A stretch of 64,000 nucleotides of DNA from Saccharomonospora marina XMU15 (GCF_000244955.1 NZ_CM001439.1:1268628-1332627); one strand, 5' to 3'; positions 10,102 to 19,123 are shown, counted from the stretch's first letter. Notes: generated by a model from the letters alone, not told the origin. Translations and numbers: made by a program.

Positions 10102-10884
10102 TCACACTGCTGCCGCGAAGGTCGCGGTGACAGTACCGAGTTCGGCCATGTTGGCCACCACCGAATCGCCAGGCTTCACCGGAAATGCCCTGGTCATGGA
10201 GCCGGGCAGCACCACGTGGCCCGGCTCAAGCCGTACCCCGAGCGGTCCGACGGTGTTGGCCAGCCACACCAGCGCGTTCAGCGGCGAGCCCAGCACCGCG
10301 GCGCCGGCGCCGGTGGCGATGAGCTCACCGTCGGAGTGCAGCGTGCACCCCACCAGCCGCAGGTCCACCGCCGACAGCAGGGTCGGTTTGCTGCCCAGTA
10401 CGACCCCTCCGGAGGAGGCGTTGTCGGCGATGGTGTCCACGATGGAGATGTTCCAGTCGCGGATGCGCGAGTCCACGATCTCCAGCGCGGGCAGCACGAA
10501 CTCCACCGCACGCACCGCGTCGGCCACCGTGACGCCAGGACCCTCCAGCGGACGGCCCAGCACGAAGGCGATCTCCGGTTCGATCCGGGGTTGCAGGAAC
10601 GCCGAGGCGGGGATCGGCTGCTGCTCCAGGTGGAACATGCCGCTGAGCAGGTGCCCGTAGTCGGGTTGGTCGACGCCCATCTGCTCCTGCATCGCCGAGG
10701 ACGAAAGCCCCACCTTGTGACCCTTGATCAGCTGTCCCGACGACGTCCAGTGCCGCACCTGTTCCTGCTGGATGCGGTAGGCGTCGGCGATGGTGGCCTC
10801 GGGGTCGGTCTCGATCACCGGTGCCGTCGGCTCGGCGTTCTCGTAGGCCTTCAGCAGCCGGGCGGCGACGTCCTGCACGTTCAT
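10102..10884 (-). CDS. 2-keto-4-pentenoate hydratase family protein
   Basis: This 260-residue protein belongs to the MhpD/HpaH hydratase family, which adds water to 2-hydroxy-dienoates in aromatic meta-cleavage pathways. Some members are 2-oxo-acid decarboxylases. Visible motifs are the IQQEQVRHWTSSGQLIKGHKVGLSS block (about residues 38-62), the metal-binding IEPEIAFVLG near 100 and a LEIVDSRIRDW segment near 140. The frame extends upstream to 11187 but that part lies inside the next gene. ATG at 10884 with GGAG upstream gives the family length. It is 49 bp downstream of the FAD/Fe-S dehydrogenase and probably co-transcribed. No ring-cleavage enzyme lies nearby, so the substrate is unknown. 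Confidence 0.8.
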   Translation of the reverse strand: MNVQDVAARLLKAYENAEPTAPVIETDPEATIADAYRIQQEQVRHWTSSGQLIKGHKVGLSSSAMQEQMGVDQPDYGHLLSGMFHLEQQPIPASAFLQPRIEPEIAFVLGRPLEGPGVTVADAVRAVEFVLPALEIVDSRIRDWNISIVDTIADNASSGGVVLGSKPTLLSAVDLRLVGCTLHSDGELIATGAGAAVLGSPLNALVWLANTVGPLGVRLEPGHVVLPGSMTRAFPVKPGDSVVANMAELGTVTATFAAAV

Positions 10885-10933
10885 GCCTGCACACTCCAGG
10901 CGCGGCACTGCCAGGGCAAGGCGGGCGTCCCGC

Positions 10934-13756
10934 TCAGCGGAACCCCTGATCGATGGCCGTGGCCAGCACCTGCGCCAGGTGCAGGGCCTTCCTGCCGGTG
11001 AGTTCGCCGATCTGGGTACGGCAGCTGAAGCCGTCGGCGAGTACCAGCGTGTCGGGTTCCGCGGCCGACACCTCCGGCACGAGGACCCGGTTCGCCGCGC
11101 CAACCGAGACCTCGTAGTGGCCCCGCTCCATCCCGAAGTTCCCGGCCAGGCCGCAGCACCCGGAGTCGAGCGTGCGGTTGCCGACACCGACTTCGCGCAA
11201 CAGTTGCTCCTCGGCCGCGTTACCGAACACGGCGTGCTGGTGGCAGTGCTGCTGGGTGATCGCCGCGGTCGCGGGCAGCCGGGGGAACTGTACGCCGGGT
11301 GCCTCGCGCTTGAGGAATGCCCCGAGCGTGAGTGCGTCGAGGCTGTCGACGTCCAGCAGGTCGTGTACGTCGTGGCGAAGCACCGCGAGGCAACTGGGTT
11401 CGAGCCCCACGATGGGTGTGCCCGCGCGCAGTTCGGGCTCCAGCACCCGCAGCGTGCGGCGCAGCACGCGCCTCGCGACGTCGAGTTGCCCGGTGGAGAT
11501 CCAGGTCAGCCCGCAGCACACCGACGAGCGGGGCAGCACGACGTCGAAACCGGCGTAGTCGAGTACCCGTGCGGCCGCGACTCCCACCTCCGGCGAGAAG
11601 AAGTTGGTGAAGGTGTCGGGCCACAGCATGACCCTGCGCCGGCCGGCCGGGCGGCGCGGCAGCCTGCGCAGCGCCCTGCGCAGGCTGACCCGGGAGAACG
11701 CGGGCAGTGAGCGCTCGGCGGCGATCCCACCCAGCCGCTTGACGAGCGCTGCTGTGCCGGTGGAGCGCAGTACCGCGTTGGCCGTTCCCGGCGCGGCGTG
11801 TGCCAGTCGTGCCCACAGCGGCAGGAAACCCAGCGAGTAGTGGCTGATCGGCCTGAGGCGGCCCGCGTAGTGCTGATGCAGGAACTCGGCCTTGTAGGAG
11901 GCCATGTCCACATTGACCGGACAGTCGGAAAGGCAGCCCTTGCACGCAAGGCAGAGATCGAGGGCATCGCGCACCTCGGTGGAACGCCAGCCGTCGGTGA
12001 TCGTCTCGCCGCGCATCAGCTCGAACAGCAGGCGGGCACGGCCGCGGGTGGAGTGCTGTTCCGACCGGGTCACCATGTAGCTGGGGCACATCACGCCGGT
12101 GGAGGTGTCGATGCACTTGCCGACACCGACGCAACGACGGGTCGCCGTGGTGAGGCTGCCGTCGTCGTGCGGGTAGCGCAGTGTGGTCGGCAACGGCAGG
12201 ACCGGTCCTTCGAAGCGCAGGTCGGCGTCCAGCGGCCGGGGCCGCACAAGGTTCCCGGGGTTGAGCAGGTCGCGAGGGTCCCAGATTTCCTTGAAAGCCT
12301 CGAACAGCCGCAGCAGCTCGGGGCTGTACATGCGCGGGAGCAGTTCAGCCCTGGCTTGCCCGTCGCCGTGCTCGCCAGACAGCGAGCCGCCGTGTGCCAC
12401 GACAAGATCGGCGGCGTCGGTCATGAACGACCGGAAGGCCCGCCTGCCGCGTTCGGTGGTGAGTTCGAAGTCGATGCGCACGTGCACGCAGCCCTCGCCG
12501 AAGTGGCCGTAGGGGATGCCACGCAGCCCGTGCCTGGCCAGCAGTTCGCGGAAGCCACGCAGGTAGGAGCCGAGGTTCTCGGGCGGCACGGCCGCGTCCT
12601 CCCAGCCGGGCCAGGCTTCCGACCCGTCGGCCATGCGGGTTGCGATGCCGGCCGCGGCCTCCCGGATGGACCACAACTGGCGGGCCTGCGCGGGATCGGT
12701 GGCAACCGATGTGGTGGCACCGGTGCGCTGGGCTAGCGTGTCGGCGAGCTCGCGCGCCCTGCGCTGTGCCAGCTCCGCCGTCTCGTCCCCGACCTCGATG
12801 AACAGCCAGCCCCTTCCTTCGGGAAGGTTGTCGAGCGCGGCGGTTCTGCGGCCCCGCACCAGTAGGGCGTCGATCAGGTCGGCGCCCATGCCTTCCACGG
12901 TGAGGGGTCGCAGCGGCAGCACGCTCGGCACCGCGTCCGCGGCCGCGACGTCGTCGGCGTACCCGGCAACGACGAGCACCCGCGACGGTGGCGAGGGCAC
13001 AAGCCGCACGGTGGCCTCGGTGAGCAGCACGCAGGTACCTTCAGTGCCCACCAGTGCCCTTGTGAGGTCGAATCCGTGTTCGGGCAGCAGCGCGTCGAGC
13101 GCGTACCCGGACACCCTGCGGGGCAGCGTGGGAAACCCGGTGCGCAGCAGCGCGAGGTTGTCGCTCGCCAGCGCCCGCAGTCCTTCGTGGATCTCGTCGG
13201 CCCTGCCGGTCAGTTCCTCGGGCGGGGTCGCCGTGTTGAACCGGGTGCCGTCGGCGGTGAGCACGTCGAGAGACACCACGTTGTCGGCCGTTCGACCCCA
13301 TGCCACCGAGTGCGGGCCGCAGGCGTCGTTGCCGATCATGCCGCCCAGGGTGCAGCGGCTGTGCGTCGAGGGGTCCGGGCCGAAGGTCAGGCCGTGGGGC
13401 GCGGCGGCGGCACGCAGAGTGTCCAGCACGACACCGGGCTGCACCCTGGCGGTCCCACGTTCGGCATCGATCTCGAGCACCCGGTTGAGGTAGCGGCTGT
13501 AGTCCACGACGACGCCCTTGCCCAGCGCCTGACCGGCGATGCTGGTGCCCGCGCCGCGCGCGGTGATCGGTACGCCGTTGGCCGAGCACACCCGCACCGT
13601 CGCTTCGAGGTCAGCCACCGAGCGGGGAAACACCACCGCTTCGGGGACCTGGCGGTAGTTCGAGGCGTCCATGCTGTACATGGCTTGTGCGGCGGGCCCG
13701 CTGTCCACGTCGCCGGACACGGCGTCGGCGAGCTGAGCCAGGAAATCGGTCATCAC
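10934..13756 (-). CDS. FAD-linked oxidase and Fe-S oxidoreductase fusion, D-2-hydroxyacid dehydrogenase (YdiJ type)
   Basis: This 940-residue protein fuses a GlcD-like FAD domain with a GlcF-like iron-sulfur part. The PCMH FAD domain spans about residues 35-265, with ITARGAGTSIAGQALG and the CTLGGMIGNDACGPHS loop. The FAD-oxidase C domain follows (PYGHFGEGCVHVRIDFEL near 420, then SLSGEHGDGQARAELLPRMY). Two 4Fe-4S motifs, CVGVGKCID near 545 and CLACKGCLSDCP near 605, are followed by two CCG repeats (SSVCCGLTWI and DSGCCGLAGNFG). The architecture matches E. coli YdiJ, reported to oxidise D-2-hydroxyglutarate, and related D-lactate dehydrogenases. Electrons probably pass to a quinone or other membrane carrier. 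The gene begins the two-gene unit with the hydratase. Confidence 0.88.
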   Translation of the reverse strand: MMTDFLAQLADAVSGDVDSGPAAQAMYSMDASNYRQVPEAVVFPRSVADLEATVRVCSANGVPITARGAGTSIAGQALGKGVVVDYSRYLNRVLEIDAERGTARVQPGVVLDTLRAAAAPHGLTFGPDPSTHSRCTLGGMIGNDACGPHSVAWGRTADNVVSLDVLTADGTRFNTATPPEELTGRADEIHEGLRALASDNLALLRTGFPTLPRRVSGYALDALLPEHGFDLTRALVGTEGTCVLLTEATVRLVPSPPSRVLVVAGYADDVAAADAVPSVLPLRPLTVEGMGADLIDALLVRGRRTAALDNLPEGRGWLFIEVGDETAELAQRRARELADTLAQRTGATTSVATDPAQARQLWSIREAAAGIATRMADGSEAWPGWEDAAVPPENLGSYLRGFRELLARHGLRGIPYGHFGEGCVHVRIDFELTTERGRRAFRSFMTDAADLVVAHGGSLSGEHGDGQARAELLPRMYSPELLRLFEAFKEIWDPRDLLNPGNLVRPRPLDADLRFEGPVLPLPTTLRYPHDDGSLTTATRRCVGVGKCIDTSTGVMCPSYMVTRSEQHSTRGRARLLFELMRGETITDGWRSTEVRDALDLCLACKGCLSDCPVNVDMASYKAEFLHQHYAGRLRPISHYSLGFLPLWARLAHAAPGTANAVLRSTGTAALVKRLGGIAAERSLPAFSRVSLRRALRRLPRRPAGRRRVMLWPDTFTNFFSPEVGVAAARVLDYAGFDVVLPRSSVCCGLTWISTGQLDVARRVLRRTLRVLEPELRAGTPIVGLEPSCLAVLRHDVHDLLDVDSLDALTLGAFLKREAPGVQFPRLPATAAITQQHCHQHAVFGNAAEEQLLREVGVGNRTLDSGCCGLAGNFGMERGHYEVSVGAANRVLVPEVSAAEPDTLVLADGFSCRTQIGELTGRKALHLAQVLATAIDQGFR

Positions 13757-14047
13757 GTGTCACCCGGGTCGGCAGTGTGGTCGGCAGCGGCACCAGCGTC
13801 CCCGTACGTTCGCCGTGCCGCCACCGGAGGGCGACGAGACCCGATCCCCGGCGGGGACCGGCGGCCCGACGGCCATGATCCCGCACGGGCGAACAGTGGC
13901 ATGTAGCATTCCACTAGTCAAGCAGGGCTCGAAAGTCGGTACTACGGCAGGAGTCTGCGGGGTGGCGAGTTGGTGAAGTCGCCTTTCAGCTGGTGACTGT
14001 TTGGCTACACTGTGGCGCCGAGTGTCATGTGAAGTGGGGAGGCTTCG

Positions 14048-14520
14048 ATGGCAGCGGGGGCGAACGGCGGAGCGGCTGACCGGGCGGCGGTGGCCGCGGC
14101 GCCGGGGGGTGCGGCGGTTTCCGGGGCGCTGGGGGTGTTCCACGACGCGAATTTCATTATTGACGGCAAGCCGTCCGGGCAGGGCTCGGGCGGTTTCACT
14201 TTGAGCAGGCAAGAAGCCGAGGCCGCGCTGGTCGAGGCACGCCAGATCGCCGACGACCTCGCCGACTTGGCGGAAGAAGCCGCGGAGCTCACGCAGACGC
14301 GGGCGCCGGCTGATGATCCGGCCAGTCAGGAGTTCAACCGGGTCGGTGTCGAGGCGTTCGAGAAGGGGGCCGCGCACGTGGCCGCGGAACGGGACTACTG
14401 GCTGAGTCTGGTGGGGGCGTTGGAGCGGGCGTTGGGATCGTGCAGCGCTTCGATGAGCAGGCAGGTCAGGAGATCGGCAGGTCGGGTGGCCAGGACACCA
14501 CCGGCGGGGGTTACGTGTGA
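14048..14520 (+). CDS. Small conserved protein, probably frameshifted near its 3' end
   Basis: The protein begins MAAGANGGAADRAAV at ATG 14048 after GTGGGGAGG. It has a helical core, FTLSRQEAEAALVEARQIA then DYWLSLVGALERAL, like the small WXG/ESX-type proteins that precede DUF3558 lipoproteins in Pseudonocardiaceae. Its frame runs on to 14722, 200 bp into the next gene, which is unlikely. A second frame begins matching around 14440 and reads [18 protein letters not shown], ending at TGA 14518-14520. That stop overlaps the lipoprotein start as TGATG, as expected for a coupled gene pair. I infer a 1-2 nt indel (or sequencing error) near 14440 and list the probable native end. Family assignment is tentative. 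Confidence 0.55.
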
Positions 14521-15149
14521 TGAGGCGGGTTGTGGTGGTGCTGGCGGCGGGTTGCCTGCTCGGGGTGGTTGGTTGTGCGGCCGGGACGGGTGGCACGGCG
14601 GCGCCGGTGTCCGGGTCATCGGCAACGGAGTCCGCCGGTTCGTCGGTGGGTGGTTCCGGGTTGCCGCACAGCGGGGCGCCCGCGGTGGCCGATCCGTTGC
14701 CGGAGTCGGCGCTGGCGGGTGACCCGTGCCAGGCGTTGACGGAGCAGCAGGTCAAGGATGCGCTCGGTGACGGCGGCTCTCGGGATCGTGAGGGCGAGAA
14801 CGCGGTCGGTCCGTTCTGTCGTTGGCACGACCTCGCGACCGGGGGTGGTGTCAGGCTCTCGTTCAGCGTCAAGACCAGGCAGGGCCTGAGCGCCTACTAC
14901 GCGAACACGAGGCCGCAGATGGCCGTCTTTCGTGACGCGGGACCCATCGGGGGTTTTCCTGCGGTCGAGTACAAGACCAGCGAGAACGACGTCCTCTGCT
15001 CGGTGGCGGTGGGGCTTGCCGACGAGTACGCGCTGGATGTCGCGGTGACGTTGAGTCGCAGGAACGTGGGAAAGGTCGATTCGTGCGAGCCTGCGAAGAC
15101 GATCGCGACGTGGGCTGTGGGGAATCTGAAGGTGAAGGCCGGAGGATAG
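14517..15149 (+). CDS. DUF3558 family lipoprotein
   Basis: This 210-residue lipoprotein has a signal peptide with a lipobox ending at LLGVVGC (Cys near residue 20), then a Ser/Gly/Ala-rich linker to about residue 60. A DUF3558 domain follows, marked by DPCQALTEQQVKDALG and VGPFCRWHD, with two further cysteines (VLCSVAV and VDSCEPAK) that could form disulfides. It is anchored outside the membrane. The role of the family is unknown. Start is GTG 14517 or ATG 14520, overlapping the stop of the preceding gene in its restored frame, so the two are translationally coupled. Confidence 0.8.
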   Translation: MMRRVVVVLAAGCLLGVVGCAAGTGGTAAPVSGSSATESAGSSVGGSGLPHSGAPAVADPLPESALAGDPCQALTEQQVKDALGDGGSRDREGENAVGPFCRWHDLATGGGVRLSFSVKTRQGLSAYYANTRPQMAVFRDAGPIGGFPAVEYKTSENDVLCSVAVGLADEYALDVAVTLSRRNVGKVDSCEPAKTIATWAVGNLKVKAGG

Positions 15150-15186
15150 CGCTGGACGGACAGGCGAACTGCTCGGGTGATGGCCC

Positions 15187-15894
15187 TCAGCCGGGGTAGT
15201 TCGTCCAGCCGAGGTCAAGCCGGGGCGGGTCCTCGCCGATGTCGGCGGCAGCCTGGCCGATGAGCAACTCGGCCGTATGCAGCAGGTGAGCCCGCATCGC
15301 CTCGGCCGCCTGCCCGGCCTTGCCGTCCGCGACGAACTCGAAGATCCTCTCGTGTTCGGCGAGGATGTCGGCCAGTCCCCGCGAACGGTCGACAGTTGAA
15401 GTGCCCCGCGACAGCACCATGTCCCGAAGCGAGTCGACGTAGCGCGCCAGCCGCGGGTTCCCGGAGGCAGTGTTGATGGTCTCGTGGAAGCACCGGTCGG
15501 CGGCCATGAACCCGGCCTCGTCGTGGTCCTCGGCGGCCGCGCGCATGTCCTCGAGGTGCCCGCGCAGTTCCTCGACCCAGCCCGACACGCGCTGACCGGT
15601 GGCCCGGTAGGTGGCAGGCACCTCCAACAGCAGCCGGATCGCGAAGACCTCCTCCAGGTCGTGCGCCGAGGTTCGCAGAATCCTGATGCCACGGTTGCGC
15701 TCGAACCGCACCATTCCGCGTTCGGAAAGCTGGATCAAAGCCTCCCGAACCGGTGTGCGCGACACCCCGAGGCGAGCGGCCAGATCGTGCACCGAGTACA
15801 GCTCGCCGGGCGCCAGCTCACCGCTGACAACGGCGGCCCTGAGCTCGTCGAAGACTGTCCTCGAGAGATTTCTCTCGGTGTCGATCTGCCGCAT
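15187..15894 (-). CDS. GntR family transcriptional regulator (FadR/FCD type)
   Basis: This 235-residue regulator has an N-terminal winged helix-turn-helix (about residues 8-70, including VHDLAARLGVSRTPVREAL and ERGMVRFERNRG) and an all-helical FCD ligand-binding domain (about 80-215, with FHETINTASGNPRLARYV and EHERIFEFVADGKAGQAAEAM). FCD domains usually bind carboxylic acids through a metal. ATG 15894 is chosen because homology starts there; the open frame extends to 16053 inside the divergent gene. It is divergent from the CoA-transferase with 52 bp between the starts, so that gene is its likely target. No clear palindromic operator is visible in the spacer. Confidence 0.88.
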   Translation of the reverse strand: MRQIDTERNLSRTVFDELRAAVVSGELAPGELYSVHDLAARLGVSRTPVREALIQLSERGMVRFERNRGIRILRTSAHDLEEVFAIRLLLEVPATYRATGQRVSGWVEELRGHLEDMRAAAEDHDEAGFMAADRCFHETINTASGNPRLARYVDSLRDMVLSRGTSTVDRSRGLADILAEHERIFEFVADGKAGQAAEAMRAHLLHTAELLIGQAAADIGEDPPRLDLGWTNYPG

Positions 15895-15946
15895 CGGGCC
15901 ATCTTCGCACGTCGGCGCACCGCGACAGCCGATACAGTCTTGCCGC

Positions 15947-17101
15947 ATGAGCACGCTCCCGCTGGCCGGTATCACGGTCGTCGCGCTCGAGCAGGCCGTG
16001 GCGGCGCCGTTCGCGACACGGCAACTCGGCGATCTGGGAGCCAGGGTCATCAAGGTCGAGCGACCGGGAACCGGCGACTTCGCACGCGCCTACGACGAGA
16101 CGGTGCGCGGGATGTCGAGCCACTTCGTGTGGCTCAATCGCAACAAGGAAAGCATCACCCTGGATGTCAAGGACCCTGGCGACCGCGACGTGCTGGAGGC
16201 GTTGCTGGCAGGGGCCGACGTGTTCGTGCAAAACCTCGCCCCCGGCGCGGCCGACAGGCTTGGTCTGTCGCCGGACACGCTGCGGTGCCGCTTTCCGAGG
16301 CTGATCGTGTGCAACATCTCCGGCTACGGTGCCGCCGGGCCGTACCGCACGAAGAAGGCCTACGACCTGCTCGTGCAGTGTGAGGCCGGGGTGGTGTCAC
16401 TCACCGGAACCCGGGAGGAGCCGGCGAAGGCGGGGATCCCGGTCGCGGACATCGCCGCCGGGATGTACGCGTTCAGCGGCGTGCTCTCCGCGCTGTACGA
16501 ACGCGAGCGCACGGGCGAGGGCACCAGCTTCGACGTCGCGATGCTCGACGCGCTGGGGGAGTGGGTCGGGTTCCCCTACTACTACGCCGCATACGGGGGC
16601 AGCCCGCCGCCACGCAACGGCGCGAGGCACGCCGCCATCTCGCCGTACGGTCCCTACACCGTTGGGGACGGCTCCGTTGTGTTCATCGGCGTGCAGAACG
16701 AGCGGGAGTGGAAGGCGTTGTGCGAACACGTCCTGGCCGATCCCGCCGTCGCCGACGACGCCCGGTTCGCCCGCAACTCGCTGCGCGTCGAGCACGACGC
16801 CGAGTTGACCGAACTGATCGAGCGAGCGCTGCGGCACTCGGATGCCGACGATGTGGTGCGGCGCCTCGACGAGGCGGGCATCGCCAACGCGAGGATGCGC
16901 ACGATGGCGGAGTTCGCCGAACACCCGCAACTGGCCGCACGGCAACGGTGGGCGAGTGTGGACTCCCCGGTCGGACAGTTGCGTGCGCTGCTGCCCCCGA
17001 TCGACGTGTCGGGCAGGACCCCGCGCCTCGATCCGGTACCGGAGGTCGGGCAGCACAGTGCCGCGATCCGCGCGGAACTGGGCTTCGGGGAAGAGCCCTG
17101 A
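15947..17101 (+). CDS. Class III (CaiB/BaiF) CoA-transferase
   Basis: This 384-residue enzyme moves CoA between carboxylic acids. It has the N-terminal fold beginning LAGITVVALEQAVAAPFATRQLGDLGARVIKVERP, which includes the CoA-binding residues, and the catalytic aspartate Asp168 in GIPVADIAAGMYAF. The middle YYAAYGGSPPPRNGARHAA loop is near residue 210. Length is typical. ATG 15947 is favoured because TACAGT lies 8 nt upstream with no Shine-Dalgarno. The frame runs open further upstream, but that part is antisense to the GntR gene. Substrates cannot be read from sequence. A succinyl-CoA:glutarate-type activity would fit the glutaryl-CoA dehydrogenase 6 kb away. Confidence 0.88.
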   Translation: MSTLPLAGITVVALEQAVAAPFATRQLGDLGARVIKVERPGTGDFARAYDETVRGMSSHFVWLNRNKESITLDVKDPGDRDVLEALLAGADVFVQNLAPGAADRLGLSPDTLRCRFPRLIVCNISGYGAAGPYRTKKAYDLLVQCEAGVVSLTGTREEPAKAGIPVADIAAGMYAFSGVLSALYERERTGEGTSFDVAMLDALGEWVGFPYYYAAYGGSPPPRNGARHAAISPYGPYTVGDGSVVFIGVQNEREWKALCEHVLADPAVADDARFARNSLRVEHDAELTELIERALRHSDADDVVRRLDEAGIANARMRTMAEFAEHPQLAARQRWASVDSPVGQLRALLPPIDVSGRTPRLDPVPEVGQHSAAIRAELGFGEEP

Positions 17102-17123
17102 GCCGATCCGGTGCTTCCCTCGG

Positions 17124-18170
17124 TCAGTGGACCGAAGCAGGCAACCCGAACAGTTCGAAGTGTTCGCGGCCCACGAAAGACGTGATCTCCGTGATCCGGT
17201 CGCCGCGCAGGGTGAGCACATTGATCGACCAGGCGACGTACGCACCGATCTCGCCGTCCCACAGGAAGCAGGCGACGGCAGGCTGGCCGTTCGCGCGGGT
17301 CGGCCGGTGTCGCCACGCCCCGCATCCGGTCAACGGGACCTGAACAGCGAAGTCGGTCACGGCGGCCAGGCCCCGATACCAGTGCGGCAGCGGTGGCATG
17401 GACCAGGTGACGTCTTCGGTGAGCAAAGCCACCAGCGCGTCGGCATCGCCGCGTTCCAGCGCCACGCAGAACCTGGTCGTGATAGCCCGCACGCGGTCGT
17501 CGCCCACTTCGCGCAGGGTGCGTTGTTGTGTGCGAGGAGGGACCTTGTCGGCCACGATCCGCCGAGCCCGCTGCAGCGCGCTGTTCACCGATGCGGTCGA
17601 GGTCCGCATCGTTCGGGCGATCTCGGCCGCGGAGAACCCGAGCACGTCGAAAAGCAACAGCGCGGCGCGCTGGTTTCCCGGTAGATGCTGTATTGCCGCG
17701 ACGAAGGCCAGCTCGACAGCCTCACGCTGCTCGTATCGTGCGCCGGGCTCGCCGAACCCGTCGCGGAGGTCGTGGTCGGGATAGGGCCCCAGCCAGGCGA
17801 CATCGGTCCGTGGTGCGTCGCCGACGACCACGCGTTCGCTCGCGGGACCCAGGTCCACCGGCAGCGCACGCCTGTTCCTGCGCTCGACCGAGTCCAGGCA
17901 GCACCGGGTCGCCACCGTGTACAGCCAGGAGCGCAGTGAGCCGCGACCGGAGTAACCCGCGAGCCCACGCCAGGCTCGCACCAGCGCTTCCTGCAGCGCG
18001 TCGTCAGCGTCGTGTGCGGAGCCGAGCATGCGGTAGCAATGGGCGTGCAGTTCCCCTCGCAACGGAGCCACCAGCCTGCTGAACGCGTCACCGTCCCCCG
18101 CCTGCGCGAGGGTGAGCTCATCGTCCTCGGGGACCGCCGCCTGTGCGGCAGGCGAAAGATTTGTCCGCAC
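17124..18170 (-). CDS. ECF sigma factor with C-terminal SnoaL-like domain
   Basis: About 348 residues from GTG 18170. Sigma region 2 is in AFSRLVAPLRGELHAHCYRM and DADDALQEALVRAWRGL. Region 4 is in LPGNQRAALLLFDVLGFSAAEIARTM with the recognition helix STASVNSALQRARRIV. A SnoaL/NTF2-like domain follows (CVALERGDADALVALL to the C terminus, with SINVLTLRGDRITEITSFV). This is the SigG/SigJ-type architecture in which the extra domain modulates activity in place of a separate anti-sigma factor. A longer frame begins at 18269 but would cross the start of the divergent hydrolase, so a downstream GTG is preferred. The adjacent divergent hydrolase is a possible target. Confidence 0.85.
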   Translation of the reverse strand: MRTNLSPAAQAAVPEDDELTLAQAGDGDAFSRLVAPLRGELHAHCYRMLGSAHDADDALQEALVRAWRGLAGYSGRGSLRSWLYTVATRCCLDSVERRNRRALPVDLGPASERVVVGDAPRTDVAWLGPYPDHDLRDGFGEPGARYEQREAVELAFVAAIQHLPGNQRAALLLFDVLGFSAAEIARTMRTSTASVNSALQRARRIVADKVPPRTQQRTLREVGDDRVRAITTRFCVALERGDADALVALLTEDVTWSMPPLPHWYRGLAAVTDFAVQVPLTGCGAWRHRPTRANGQPAVACFLWDGEIGAYVAWSINVLTLRGDRITEITSFVGREHFELFGLPASVH

Positions 18171-18243
18171 GAGCGATGAGTATGCCGCACCCGAGACGGT
18201 CTCTTCCGCGACCGAACATCGAATGTCGAAACGGAGGAGTTCA

Positions 18244-19062
18244 ATGAGCAACCCCAGCACGATCGCCACCCTGCGGGTAGCCGATGCGCGGCTGTACTAC
18301 GAGATGCGCGGCAACGGGCCGGTCGCGTTGCTGGTCGGCGCGCCGATGGACGCGATGTCGTTCGCGCCGCTGGCCGACCTGCTCGCCACCGACCACACCG
18401 TGATCACCACCGATCCGAGAGGCATCAACCGAAGCGTGCTGGACGACCCCCACGCCGATTCGACACCGCAGTCGCGGGCCGCGGACCTGGCCGGCCTGTT
18501 GTCGCACGTCGGGGGTGGGCCCGCCGTGGTCCTCGGTTCCAGCGGCGGTGCGGTGAGCGCGCTGGCACTCGCGCAGGTCCGTCCCGACCTCGTACACACC
18601 GTGATCGCCCACGAGCCACCGCTGAACGACCTGCTCGACGACCGCGATCGATTGCATGCGGCGACCGAGGAGATCGTGGCGACCCACCTGCGTGGCGATG
18701 TCGAGGGCGCCTGGCGCAAGTTCCTCGAACTGGCCTGCATCCAGCTGCCCGAGGAGGTTTTCCAGCAGCTGGCAGGGGGAGAACGCACCGCACAGCAGGT
18801 CGCCGACGAGCACTACCAGCATGCGCACATGCTGCGCCCGACGACCAGGTGGCGGCCCGATCCGGTCGCCTTGCGGTCGACCGCCACCCGCATCGTGGTG
18901 GGCATCGGCGAGGAATCCGGCGGCCAGCTCTGCGAGCGCACCTCTGTCGCACTGGCCGAACTACTCGATCTGGAACCCACCAGGTTCCCCGGTGGCCACA
19001 TCGGTTTCGTGGAGGACCCGGCTGCGTTCGCCACCCGGCTTCGCGCGGTGCTCGGCCGGTAA
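18244..19062 (+). CDS. Alpha/beta hydrolase
   Basis: This 272-residue protein has the alpha/beta hydrolase fold. The nucleophile elbow is GSSGG with Ser100. The oxyanion region near LVGAPMDAMSF follows strand 3, and the C-terminal histidine is in FPGGHIGFVEDP. Small-molecule esterase or lactonase activity is typical, but the substrate cannot be predicted. ATG 18244 is preceded by ACGGAGGAG. It is divergent from the sigma factor gene with about 70 bp between the starts, suggesting shared control. Confidence 0.85.
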   Translation: MSNPSTIATLRVADARLYYEMRGNGPVALLVGAPMDAMSFAPLADLLATDHTVITTDPRGINRSVLDDPHADSTPQSRAADLAGLLSHVGGGPAVVLGSSGGAVSALALAQVRPDLVHTVIAHEPPLNDLLDDRDRLHAATEEIVATHLRGDVEGAWRKFLELACIQLPEEVFQQLAGGERTAQQVADEHYQHAHMLRPTTRWRPDPVALRSTATRIVVGIGEESGGQLCERTSVALAELLDLEPTRFPGGHIGFVEDPAAFATRLRAVLGR

Positions 19063-19123
19063 CCGCCGCGGCCGATGCGCCGCTCGTGCAACCGAAGGTG
19101 CGGCCACTTCCGTCCGTTGCGGC

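Noticed and set aside
13760-14872. A 370-codon minus-strand frame near the DUF3558 gene
   Set aside because: It crosses the small gene and the lipoprotein, lacks a ribosome-binding site and has shadow-like Pro/Arg/Ser composition.
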